Shown here: piece by piece, positions 34,507 to 42,934 of the stretch
Numbering within the stretch: the stretch's first letter is position 1
Layout: every line of letters begins with the position of its first letter
Source: Chryseolinea serpens
GTDB taxonomy: Bacteria > Bacteroidota > Bacteroidia > Cytophagales > Cyclobacteriaceae
Assembly (NCBI RefSeq): GCF_900129725.1
Contig: NZ_FQWQ01000001.1
Location: 2,666,001-2,730,000 of the forward strand
Direction: 5' to 3'
Length of the DNA: 64,000 bases
Made by a program: the position numbers and the translations under genes
The notes under the pieces: generated by a model
What the model was told of the DNA's origin: nothing
Seen by the model: the letters and a program-made list of their open reading frames with translations, nothing else
Database searches by the model: none

Positions 34507-35244
34507 ATGGAAACCACGTCAACCTTCTTAAGCACGTGGGATCAATACATGTATGTCGGCTCCGTTATGTGCATTGCGCTGGGTGTATTGATCCTTTTGT
34601 ACCATGAGTTCAAGGTGTTCCAGATCAAAGATCTCAAAGAGAAGTACGACTACGTCAATCTCAATGAGATCAAATACTTCTGGTATTCCATGATGGCCTT
34701 CATCGCGGCCGTGGTCATCTATGCCAACACCATTGCGACGGAGAAGATCGCCCGTGAAGGTACACGGTGGTTCTTTGTCCGTATTTTCGTGACGGCAGGA
34801 TTCGCGGTGATCGCTTACTTCGTTTTCTACAGCCTGGTCCGCATCTACTATCCGCGTCAGCTCGAAAAACGCCTTGCACGGTTGCGCAACACGCCCCGCA
34901 TCTCGCCGGCCGGCAATGCCATGCGCAAGCTCAGCGAATCGGAAGAACAACATCACCTCGACGAGTCGCAACGTGCCGATGGCGTGATCCATTCCATCGA
35001 TTACGATGTGTGGGTGGACGAAGCCACGGGGTTCAAAAAAATTGAAAAGTACCCGGCCTATCAACACGCCGAAGAATGCTCGGAGTGCGGCTATTTCACC
35101 ATGAGCATCGCCCGCGAAGAGATTGAAAAAGCCCCGACGTTTGGGGAGCCCGGTGTTTTATTAAAACACTATAAATGCTCGTACTGTGGCCATCGCGAAC
35201 AGCATGAGATCACCGTAGCCAAGCTTTCTGCCAACGCTGTGTAA
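34507..35244 (+). CDS. Two-helix membrane protein with C-terminal zinc ribbon
   Basis: 245 residues from ATG 34507. Three hydrophobic segments: about 14-34 (YVGSVMCIALGVLILLY), 61-79 (FWYSMMAFIAAVVIYAN) and 96-116 (IFVTAGFAVIAYFVFYSL). The rest is cytosolic, with two CxxC pairs, ECSECGYF and CSYCGHRE, about 35 residues apart, forming a likely zinc ribbon. I do not know the family name. It lies between a divergent TPR histidine kinase and murI and has its own promoter element. Confidence 0.72.
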   Translation: METTSTFLSTWDQYMYVGSVMCIALGVLILLYHEFKVFQIKDLKEKYDYVNLNEIKYFWYSMMAFIAAVVIYANTIATEKIAREGTRWFFVRIFVTAGFAVIAYFVFYSLVRIYYPRQLEKRLARLRNTPRISPAGNAMRKLSESEEQHHLDESQRADGVIHSIDYDVWVDEATGFKKIEKYPAYQHAEECSECGYFTMSIAREEIEKAPTFGEPGVLLKHYKCSYCGHREQHEITVAKLSANAV

Positions 35245-35288
35245 AAATACTTTTACCCCAAGGCTCTTTCCCACACGCGTCCAACCCG

Positions 35289-35296
35289 TATATTGG
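35289..35296 (+). promoter_or_regulatory. -7 element of murI
   Basis: TATATTGG matches TAnnTTTG at 7 of 8 positions, 8 bases before the ATG at 35305; the in-frame TTG at 35293 falls inside it. Confidence 0.45.
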
Positions 35297-35304
35297 CGCG
35301 TTGT

Positions 35305-36117
35305 ATGAACGTATCGGCTTCACATCCTATCGGAGTTTTCGACAGCGGCATCGGCGGTCTCACCGTAGCACACGCCATCCGAAACCTGCTGCCACAGGAA
35401 AGCCTCATCTATTTTGGCGACACGGCCCACCTACCGTACGGCGACAAGTCGGAGGCGGCCATCCAAGCCTATTCCATCAAGATTGCCGACGTTTTGCTCA
35501 AAAAGGGATGTAAGGTTATTGTCATCGCCTGCAATTCCGCCTCCTCGGCTGCTTACGAGTTGTTGAAGGAATACGTCCGCAACGACGTTCATATCATCAA
35601 CGTGATCGACCCCATGGTCGACCTGGTGCTGCAGCGGTTTGGGGGCCAGAAGGTGGGGCTCATCGGCACCAAACGCACGGTACAGTCGGGTGTATATGCC
35701 CGCAAGGTCGACGAAGGCGGGAAAGGGATTTCCCTGCGTTCGCTGGCCACCCCGTTGCTGGCACCCATGATCGAGGAGGGCTTCTTCAACAACCAGATCA
35801 GCCACGAGATCATTGCCCAGTACCTGGGCGAAGAGAGCCTTCATGGCATCGATGCGCTGATCCTGGCCTGCACCCATTACCCGCTTATTAAACGGGAGAT
35901 CGCCGCCTTTTATGGCGAACGCATGACCATCCTGGACTCTTCGGAAATCATTGCCCGGGCCTTGCGACAATATCTTGAAAATAAGAAGTTATTGAATACC
36001 ACGGCCCCGGTACAGCACCATTTCCTGGTGTCGGACTATACCGAGTCGTTCGAGGCCGCAGCCCGCATGTTCTTTCACGACGATGTGAGGCTGGAAAAAC
36101 ACCCCTTGTGGAACTGA
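35305..36117 (+). CDS. murI: Glutamate racemase
   Basis: 270 residues from ATG 35305. Makes D-glutamate for peptidoglycan. The two catalytic cysteines are Cys77 (VIACNSASSAAYE) and Cys189 (ILACTHYPLI); Asp13-Ser14 (FDSGIGGLT) and the YFGDTAHLPYGDKS loop bind substrate. Length is normal. Stands alone with its own promoter element, before the nuo cluster. Confidence 0.94.
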   Translation: MNVSASHPIGVFDSGIGGLTVAHAIRNLLPQESLIYFGDTAHLPYGDKSEAAIQAYSIKIADVLLKKGCKVIVIACNSASSAAYELLKEYVRNDVHIINVIDPMVDLVLQRFGGQKVGLIGTKRTVQSGVYARKVDEGGKGISLRSLATPLLAPMIEEGFFNNQISHEIIAQYLGEESLHGIDALILACTHYPLIKREIAAFYGERMTILDSSEIIARALRQYLENKKLLNTTAPVQHHFLVSDYTESFEAAARMFFHDDVRLEKHPLWN

Positions 36118-36162
36118 TACGACCGATGTACTTTTCGGCAGAAAAAATAAAAAATCAAGACG

Positions 36163-36171
36163 TATAATTTG
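36163..36171 (+). promoter_or_regulatory. Possible -7 element of the nuoH transcript
   Basis: TATAATTTG has the TA and TTTG parts with a three-base gap (consensus has two), 39 bases before the TTG start of nuoH. Weak. Confidence 0.3.
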
Positions 36172-36210
36172 CCCAATTTGGCCACTCTTTGAAAGACCCT
36201 TAGCCCGACC

Positions 36211-37293
36211 TTGACAACACTGGTATTTATATTGCCATTCCTGTTATTCTACACGGTGATCGCCATCTATGCTGAGCGCAAGATCTCCGCATTTGTCCAG
36301 GACCGCCTGGGGCCCATGGAAACCGGATACTATGGCATCACCCAAACCATAGCCGACTTGCTGAAACTCCTTCAAAAAGAAGACATCGTACCGGCCCGCG
36401 CAGAAGCCTCGCTTTTTCGCCTGGCACCCGTGCTCATCTTTGCGGCGGTGTTTGCTGGTTTTGCCGTGCTGCCCCTGGCCCCTACGTGGTCGGGTGCCAA
36501 CATCTCCACCGCCTTGTTCTTTCTGTTGGCCATCGTTTCCCTGGATGTCATCGGCATTGTCATGGCAGGATGGAGTTCCAACAACAAATACAGCATGCTG
36601 GGCACGATGCGTTCGGCAGCACAGATCATCTCCTATGAAGTTCCGCTGGGCCTGTCGGTCTTGTGTGTGTGCATGACCTGTGAGACGCTAAGCCTTCAAG
36701 AAATTTCACAGCAGCAAAGCCTCTATAGCACCGAGCCTCAATATCTTTTTGGAATCCCTGCGCTAGGAATCGAGACCACGACGATCGGCGGATTCACCAC
36801 CTGGAATGTCTTCCGGATGCCGTTATTGTTTGTGGCTTGGGTTGTGTTTTTCATTGCCTCTCTGGCCGAGTGCAACCGGGCACCGTTCGATTTGCCGGAA
36901 GCAGAATCGGAACTGGTGGCAGGGTTTCAGACAGAATACTCGGGCTTCCGGTGGGCCGTAATAATGCTGGCCGAATATGGAATGATGCTTTTAGTAAGTA
37001 TATTAGGGGCAGTATTATTTTTTGGCAGCTGGAGCACTCCCTTACCGAACATCGCTGCGCTACGTTTTGCTGATTGGACAAGTGGAGCAGCGGGCTCATG
37101 GGAATCAACCTTGTGGGGGATTTTTTGGTTATTGGCCAAGTCCTTGTTTTTTGTAGCCATGCAAATGTGGGTGAGGTGGACTTTTCCCCGTCTCAGGGTT
37201 GACCAATTAATGAATGTATCATGGAAATATTTGACACCGATTGCATTGGTATTGGTGGTTGTATGCGGATTTTGGAAATTAATTTTTAGTTGA
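36211..37293 (+). CDS. nuoH: NADH-quinone oxidoreductase subunit H
   Basis: 360 residues from TTG 36211. Membrane subunit linking the peripheral arm and quinone site of complex I. Eight membrane segments, with the conserved YAERKISAFVQDRLGPMETG loop near the start and ECNRAPFDLPEAESELVAGF in the quinone-site loop. No in-frame ATG lies nearby; TTG is the best start. nuoA-G are not in the window, so the complex is encoded in at least two places or continues elsewhere. A histidine-kinase gene starts 4 bases after the stop. Confidence 0.95.
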   Translation: MTTLVFILPFLLFYTVIAIYAERKISAFVQDRLGPMETGYYGITQTIADLLKLLQKEDIVPARAEASLFRLAPVLIFAAVFAGFAVLPLAPTWSGANISTALFFLLAIVSLDVIGIVMAGWSSNNKYSMLGTMRSAAQIISYEVPLGLSVLCVCMTCETLSLQEISQQQSLYSTEPQYLFGIPALGIETTTIGGFTTWNVFRMPLLFVAWVVFFIASLAECNRAPFDLPEAESELVAGFQTEYSGFRWAVIMLAEYGMMLLVSILGAVLFFGSWSTPLPNIAALRFADWTSGAAGSWESTLWGIFWLLAKSLFFVAMQMWVRWTFPRLRVDQLMNVSWKYLTPIALVLVVVCGFWKLIFS

Positions 37294-37297
37294 TCGC

Positions 37298-39319
37298 GTG
37301 AAAAAAACTTTTTGGATCCTACTCTTTGTATGTTCACAGGCCGCCCTGCATGCGCAGGCGCCGCATGAAATTGACAGCTTGCAAAAAGCCCTGAAGGGTT
37401 CTTTGCCGGACTCCACACGCGTGAGAGCCCTTGTCCGCCTGTCCACCCTAAACCAATACATAAACTTCAATGCCAGCACCCGCTACACGGACGAGGCGGT
37501 GACCCTGGCCGAAAAACTTGGGGTGCCCGAATTGAAAGTCCTTGCCTTCCAAAGCAAGGCCTATTTGCTCACCAGCAGCGGCGACCATAGCAACGCCATC
37601 CACTTCGACAACCTTTCGCTGGAGAACGACATCGAGCTGAAAGACAGCGTGAAGATCGCCCGCGACTATAACAACATCGGCAACGACTATTACGAACTCG
37701 GCGAATACGACGATTCCTTTTTCTACTTCACCCAATCACACCGCATTGCCACGGCCGTCAAAGACACGTTCCGCATGCTGGTGGCCTACCACAACGTGGG
37801 TCGCGTGTTCAAAGAGTTGGGACAATACCAACGCGCCCTGGATCACCTGAATCTCGCAAAAAAAATGAGCGAAAAGCAAAAGGACGATGAGGGCATCGCT
37901 TATGCCTACGACGAGATCGGCGATGTGCAACTGCGCAAGAACGAGTATGATTCGGCATTGGCAACCCTCAACCGCGCCCTGGAACTGACGCGCAAGCTCC
38001 ATGTGAATTCGCTGGAACCCAAAGTGCATTCCAAGCTGGCCACCATCTACCTGGCCAAGGGTGACTTTCAAAATGCCCGCGCACATTACGACTCGGCCTA
38101 CACGCTCAACGCCCGCACGAAAGACCGGTTTGGCGTAGCCGAAGTTGAGTTAGGCCGGGGCATTGTCTACACCAAAGAAGGCGACTACGCCCAGGCACTC
38201 AGCAAAATTGAAAACAGCCTCGCCGTAGCCAAGGAATTGAACGCACGCGTATTGGAGATCAAGTGTTTCAACCAGCTTTCGCTCCTGTGGGAGAAGAAAG
38301 GGGACTACAAAAGGTCACTGGAATATTATAAGCAATTCAAGCTTTTGGAAGATACGCTGTTCAGCCAGGAAATGCAGGGCAAATTGATCCGCGACCAAAT
38401 GCGTCTCGAAACGGAGTCGCGCGATTCACAGATCGCCTACCTCAGCCAAAAGGATCAAAACACGACCAATGCATTGAAAAAACAAGAGTTCGTGCGCAAC
38501 ATCCTCGTGGTGGTCGTGGCGCTGACCGTTATCCTGCTGATCACCGTTTATCGCAGTGGCCGTCGCCGCCGCCAGATCAACATGCTGCTGCTGCAACACC
38601 AGGAAGAGATGGAGAAACGCAGCGAAGAGCTGGAACGCCTCAACCAGGTGAAGGACAAATTCTTCTCCATCATTTCACACGACCTGCGCTCGCCCATCAA
38701 CGCCCTCAGCGGGTTGCTTGACCTGCTCGACAAAGGCGCCGTGAGTGAAACCGAATTGCCGGGCCACGTACGCGAACTGAAGGCGCGCTTCAATCACACG
38801 CGCACCCTCCTCAACAACCTGCTGGATTGGACGCTCCTGCAAATGGACAAGCTGAGCCTGCAGGCCGCCAAAATCGACATCCAAAGGATCGTGGAGGAAA
38901 ATATTCAGCTGCTGGGTTCTGTGCACCACAAAGACATTGAGCTCGTCAACGAAGTGCCAAAAAACACCATTGGCTTTGCCGATTCCAACACCATCAACCT
39001 CGTGATCCGAAACCTCATGACCAACGCCCTGAAGTTCACCAACGACGGCGGCAAGGTCACCATCAAGAGCCAGGAAAAAGGCACACAATGGGTGATCTCG
39101 GTTGCCGACAACGGCGTGGGTATGAACACGGACGTGCTCAAGATCCTGTTCGATAAAACCGCTCCCTACACCACGCGGGGCACTGCCAACGAAAAAGGCA
39201 CGGGTCTTGGCCTCATTCTCTGCAAAGAATTTGTGGAGAAGAACGGCGGCAAGATCTGGGTGGAAAGCGAGGAGGGCAAAGGCAGCACGTTCTATTTCAC
39301 GCTGCCCAAAGCCAGCTAA
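37298..39319 (+). CDS. TPR sensor histidine kinase inside the nuo cluster
   Basis: 673 residues from GTG 37298, only 4 bases after nuoH. Signal peptide (1-20, ending LHAQ); periplasmic TPRs about 60-345; membrane helix 401-418; coiled coil; HisKA with His461 (KFFSIISHDLRSPINALSG); HATPase about 560-670 with N-box NLMTNALKFT, G1 DNGVGM and G2 GTGLGLILCKEF. All kinase motifs are intact. It is oriented with, and tightly spaced to, complex I genes on its 5' side, but nuoI downstream has its own -7 element. It may sense respiratory or envelope state (inference). No response regulator is adjacent. Confidence 0.92.
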   Translation: MKKTFWILLFVCSQAALHAQAPHEIDSLQKALKGSLPDSTRVRALVRLSTLNQYINFNASTRYTDEAVTLAEKLGVPELKVLAFQSKAYLLTSSGDHSNAIHFDNLSLENDIELKDSVKIARDYNNIGNDYYELGEYDDSFFYFTQSHRIATAVKDTFRMLVAYHNVGRVFKELGQYQRALDHLNLAKKMSEKQKDDEGIAYAYDEIGDVQLRKNEYDSALATLNRALELTRKLHVNSLEPKVHSKLATIYLAKGDFQNARAHYDSAYTLNARTKDRFGVAEVELGRGIVYTKEGDYAQALSKIENSLAVAKELNARVLEIKCFNQLSLLWEKKGDYKRSLEYYKQFKLLEDTLFSQEMQGKLIRDQMRLETESRDSQIAYLSQKDQNTTNALKKQEFVRNILVVVVALTVILLITVYRSGRRRRQINMLLLQHQEEMEKRSEELERLNQVKDKFFSIISHDLRSPINALSGLLDLLDKGAVSETELPGHVRELKARFNHTRTLLNNLLDWTLLQMDKLSLQAAKIDIQRIVEENIQLLGSVHHKDIELVNEVPKNTIGFADSNTINLVIRNLMTNALKFTNDGGKVTIKSQEKGTQWVISVADNGVGMNTDVLKILFDKTAPYTTRGTANEKGTGLGLILCKEFVEKNGGKIWVESEEGKGSTFYFTLPKAS

Positions 39320-39409
39320 GCCAGACCCGGTCTAACACCTGTTCGTTTTCCAGGGGGAATCTTCTGTGGAATAATCCACCCTAAATGTTCGCCACATCCT
39401 TTTCCCTTT

Positions 39410-39417
39410 TATTTTTG
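39410..39417 (+). promoter_or_regulatory. -7 element of nuoI
   Basis: TATTTTTG, a full match to TAnnTTTG, 9 bases before ATG 39427. The in-frame ATG at 39385 lies upstream of this element and is rejected. Confidence 0.55.
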
Positions 39418-39426
39418 CTATCGCAA

Positions 39427-40134
39427 ATGAATATGGGCAAAGACACCTCCTACTGGCACAACATCACCGACACCCTTCGTTCGCTCGGCGCGGGACTGAA
39501 GGTGACGTTCGCGCATTTGCTCCAGGCCCGCAAGACCCAGGCCGTGACCAGCATCGCCGAAGAAAACTATTTCACATCGCGCGAAGGCATTGCCACCATT
39601 CAATACCCCTACGAAATGCAGCCCGTACCCGACACGGGCCGCTACCGCCTCCACAATGAAATCGACGACTGCATTGTGTGCGACAAGTGCGCAAAGGTGT
39701 GTCCCGTAAATTGCATTACCATCGAACCGATCCGGGCCACGGAAGAGATCGGCAAAACCTCCGACGGAACATCCAAACGGATCTACGCCGCCACGTTTGA
39801 TATCGACATGGGCAAATGCTGTTTCTGTGGATTGTGCACCACCGTGTGCCCCACCGAATGCCTCACGATGACGAAGGTGTACGACTTCAGCGTGACCGAC
39901 ATCCGCGAGCATAATTTTGTGTTCGGCGAAATGACGCCGGCAGAGATTGAAGAGAAGAAAAAACTTTTTGAAGATTTCCAAAAGAATAAAGCGGCCGCTG
40001 CTGCTACACCTTCGTCAACCGCGTCAACGGCTGGTACAGAAGAAAAGAAAGAAGCACCGAAGACGGCCTCCCCTGCAAAGCCCGTGTTCAAGCCCAAGAT
40101 AAAACCGCCCGGCTCATCAACGTCGCCATCATGA
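39427..40134 (+). CDS. nuoI: NADH-quinone oxidoreductase subunit I
   Basis: 235 residues from ATG 39427 (39433 is a possible second ATG). Carries two [4Fe-4S] clusters (N6a/N6b) between peripheral arm and membrane. Both cluster motifs are complete: CIVCDKCAKVCP (Cys82, 85, 88, 92) and CCFCGLCTTVCP (131/132, 134, 137, 141). The C-terminal 50 residues are an Ala/Pro/Lys/Ser-rich disordered extension not found in the usual 160-180-residue subunit. nuoJ overlaps its stop by 4 bases (ATGA). Confidence 0.95.
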   Translation: MNMGKDTSYWHNITDTLRSLGAGLKVTFAHLLQARKTQAVTSIAEENYFTSREGIATIQYPYEMQPVPDTGRYRLHNEIDDCIVCDKCAKVCPVNCITIEPIRATEEIGKTSDGTSKRIYAATFDIDMGKCCFCGLCTTVCPTECLTMTKVYDFSVTDIREHNFVFGEMTPAEIEEKKKLFEDFQKNKAAAAATPSSTASTAGTEEKKEAPKTASPAKPVFKPKIKPPGSSTSPS

Positions 40135-40649
40135 ATGCACCGTCGTTCCTGTTCTACTTTTTTGAGATCATCGCTGCCGGTGCTGCCGGGGCGTTGTTGT
40201 TTGTCCGGAATGTATTCTATGGTGCGCTGCTCGTCATTGCCGTATTGCTGGCATTGGCGGGACTTTATATTTTGGCTTTCGCAGAATTTGTTGCCGTCAC
40301 GCAAATCCTGGTGTATGCCGGGGGGATTTTGGTGGTCATCATTTTCGGGATCATGTTAACCACACGACTGGGCGGGAAACCCCTGGTCATCGAACACACC
40401 CGTTCCATTTCGGCAACCCTGGTGGGTCTCGCTTTCTTTGGCATGCTGATGTATCTCCTGTCGCGGGAAACCTTCGTAGCGCATCCGGCGAAAGCCGCGA
40501 CACCCACGACCTTAGACACTACACAAACCCTGGGCGCCTTGCTGATGAGCGACTATGTGCTCCCCTTCGAAACGGCCGGCATCCTGTTGCTGATGGCGCT
40601 GATTGGCGCCGCGGTGATCGCTTCAGAACGCAAATCCAAAAACGTCTGA
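40131..40649 (+). CDS. nuoJ: NADH-quinone oxidoreductase subunit J
   Basis: 172 residues, five membrane segments, with the family's AEFVAVTQILVYAGGILVV pi-bulge helix (residues about 44-62). Part of the proton-translocating arm. ATGA overlap with nuoI; 4 bases to nuoK. Confidence 0.94.
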   Translation: MNAPSFLFYFFEIIAAGAAGALLFVRNVFYGALLVIAVLLALAGLYILAFAEFVAVTQILVYAGGILVVIIFGIMLTTRLGGKPLVIEHTRSISATLVGLAFFGMLMYLLSRETFVAHPAKAATPTTLDTTQTLGALLMSDYVLPFETAGILLLMALIGAAVIASERKSKNV

Positions 40650-40653
40650 CGCT

Positions 40654-40962
40654 ATGAACGTTCCTGTACACCACTTCCTCTATCTTGGCGCCTTTCTTTT
40701 TTCGGTAGGGCTTGTGGTGGTCATCAGCAAGCGGAACACGATCCTGGTGTTGTTGGGATTGGAGCTGATGCTGAACGCGTCCAACCTAAACCTGGTAGCC
40801 TTTAACCGCCTGCATCCGGGCAACCTGCAAGGGCAGATGTTTGCTATCTTTGTCATTGTCGTGGCCGTGTGTGAAGCCGCCGTGGGCCTGGCCATCGTGC
40901 TCCGCATCTACCGGGAATACCAGACTTCTGTTCCCGACGACGTGAATGAACTAAACCTTTGA
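40654..40962 (+). CDS. nuoK: NADH-quinone oxidoreductase subunit K
   Basis: 102 residues, three membrane helices. The conserved LLGLELMLNASNLNLVAF helix contains the key acidic residue of NuoK (Glu in GLELM), and EAAVGLAIVLRIYR the second. Normal size. Ends 3 bases before nuoL. Confidence 0.95.
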   Translation: MNVPVHHFLYLGAFLFSVGLVVVISKRNTILVLLGLELMLNASNLNLVAFNRLHPGNLQGQMFAIFVIVVAVCEAAVGLAIVLRIYREYQTSVPDDVNELNL

Positions 40963-40965
40963 CGT

Positions 40966-42906
40966 TTGGACGCGATTCACACATACTCATTCCTCTTTCA
41001 CTTTTGCCTTGTGGCCGCGCTGGCGTTCCCGTTGCTTTCGTTTGTTCTATCGTTCTATATCTCTGAAAAATATTCGTGGATCACTTCGGTGCTCGCATCG
41101 TTCCTGCTCCTGTTGGGCACGCTCGCGTCGGCCGTGGTGTTGTACCAGGCCTGGAATCATCCGCCGTTTGCGTATCGGCTTGAGTGGTTTTCGCTGGCGG
41201 GATATTCTTTTTCAGCCGGCGTCTACATCAACAATATTTCGGCACTGATGCTGTTCATCGTCACCGGTGTTTCGTTCCTGGTGCATCTCTACTCGGTGGG
41301 ATACATGGCGGGCGACGCGGGCATTCAGCGATACTTTGCCATGCTCGGATTTTTCACGTTCGCCATGCAAGGCATCGTGGTGTCGGGCAATTTGCTGATG
41401 ACGTTTGTGTTTTGGGAACTGGTCGGCTTTTCTTCCTACATGCTCATCGGTCACTGGCATGAGATCCCTGCAGCGGCCGAAGCCTCCAAACGCGCCTTCA
41501 TCATCAACCGCGTGGGCGATGCCGGATTCCTGGTTGGCCTCATGATCGTGTGGGCTCATGGGCACAGTTTCGATATTGCCGCCCTGCAACACATGCCGGT
41601 TGATCCCACCTGGATGACGCTTGCATCGTTGGGCATTTTTTGTGGCATCGTGGGCAAGTCTGCACAGTTTCCATTATTCACCTGGCTTCCCGACGCCATG
41701 GTGGGGCCCACGCCCGTTTCGGCTTTGATCCATGCGGCTACCATGGTGGCGGCTGGCGTGTTCTTATTAGCGCGCGTGCATTTTCTATTCACGGTGCCCG
41801 CGCTCCACATCGTTGCCGTGGTGGGGTGCATAACAGCCCTGCTCGGCGCGGTATCCGCCCTGGCGCAACACGACATCAAAAAGATCCTGGCCTACTCCAC
41901 CCTATCTCAACTCGGCTTGATGGTAGTGGCCCTCGGAGCCGGCTCGCCTCAAGCTGCGCTGCTGCATTTGTTTACGCACGCCTTCTTCAAAGCCTGCCTC
42001 TTTCTCGCTGCAGGTGCCGTCATCCACTCGCTGCACCAGGCACAACATCAAAGCCACGTGCATTTTGATGTGCAGGACATTCGCAACCTGGGTGGCTTGG
42101 AAAAAAAACTACCCTTCACCTTTCTGATTTTTGTGATCAGCGGAAGCGCGCTGGCCGGCTTGCCCCTCACGTCCGGGTTCTTGTCGAAGGATGCCATCCT
42201 CACCGCGCTCGTGCAATGGCATGGCGAAGGCTTCTCCTGGAAATTGCTCATCCTGGCGGCGGTCGCATTGGTGTCCTTTCTCACCGTGGTGTATACGTTC
42301 AGAATGATCTGGAAAATTTTCAAAGGCTCCGAAACCGCTACAGCGCAGCTCCACATTTCGGAGCCACCGGCCGTGATGCGTGCGCCCATGGCCGTGCTGG
42401 CCGGCGTCTCGTTGTGGATCTGGTTCTCGTGGAATCCTTTCAATTTTTACGGCTGGATGTATACGAACATCGGCGAAGCTAAACCGTTCCATTCCGGAAT
42501 GGTATCCATCGCGTCGGCGATTTGGGTGATCCTGGCTCTTGGCGTTGCTTACGTCACGCGACAAGTCACCGTGGGATCCCCCTTGTTGTTAAACGCTTTC
42601 TATTTCGATCGCCTCCTGAAACAGTTCGTGGAAAAACCGATCCTTCAACTGGCGGCGCTGACACACCACGCCGACAAAAAATGGATCGACGGTTTCCTTC
42701 ATGCCACAGCCTACGCGCAACTGATCGTTGCCCACCTCACCGGTTGGTTTGATCGCGCGATCGTGGACGGCCTGGTCGATGGTGTGGCGGGCGCAGCAAA
42801 AGGGCTGGGTTCGTTTACCCGGTCTTTTCAGGGTGGGAAAATCCAGCTTTATATTTTCTGGGCCACTTTCGCAATCATAATTTTCATAATTTGGACCCTG
42901 CTTTAA
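40966..42906 (+). CDS. nuoL: NADH-quinone oxidoreductase subunit L
   Basis: 646 residues from TTG 40966. Antiporter-like proton-pumping subunit with the long lateral helix at the C-terminus. Core motifs: FWELVGFSSYMLIGHWHE (conserved Glu), KSAQFPLFTWLPDAMVGPTP (Lys/Pro region), HATMVAAGVFLLAR and QHDIKKILAYSTLSQLGLM. The C-terminal 100 residues lack the antiporter core and fit the lateral-helix region. Follows nuoK by 3 bases. Confidence 0.95.
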   Translation: MDAIHTYSFLFHFCLVAALAFPLLSFVLSFYISEKYSWITSVLASFLLLLGTLASAVVLYQAWNHPPFAYRLEWFSLAGYSFSAGVYINNISALMLFIVTGVSFLVHLYSVGYMAGDAGIQRYFAMLGFFTFAMQGIVVSGNLLMTFVFWELVGFSSYMLIGHWHEIPAAAEASKRAFIINRVGDAGFLVGLMIVWAHGHSFDIAALQHMPVDPTWMTLASLGIFCGIVGKSAQFPLFTWLPDAMVGPTPVSALIHAATMVAAGVFLLARVHFLFTVPALHIVAVVGCITALLGAVSALAQHDIKKILAYSTLSQLGLMVVALGAGSPQAALLHLFTHAFFKACLFLAAGAVIHSLHQAQHQSHVHFDVQDIRNLGGLEKKLPFTFLIFVISGSALAGLPLTSGFLSKDAILTALVQWHGEGFSWKLLILAAVALVSFLTVVYTFRMIWKIFKGSETATAQLHISEPPAVMRAPMAVLAGVSLWIWFSWNPFNFYGWMYTNIGEAKPFHSGMVSIASAIWVILALGVAYVTRQVTVGSPLLLNAFYFDRLLKQFVEKPILQLAALTHHADKKWIDGFLHATAYAQLIVAHLTGWFDRAIVDGLVDGVAGAAKGLGSFTRSFQGGKIQLYIFWATFAIIIFIIWTLL

Positions 42907-42934
42907 ACCGTATGCAGTCCTAAAGACCAGTTAA

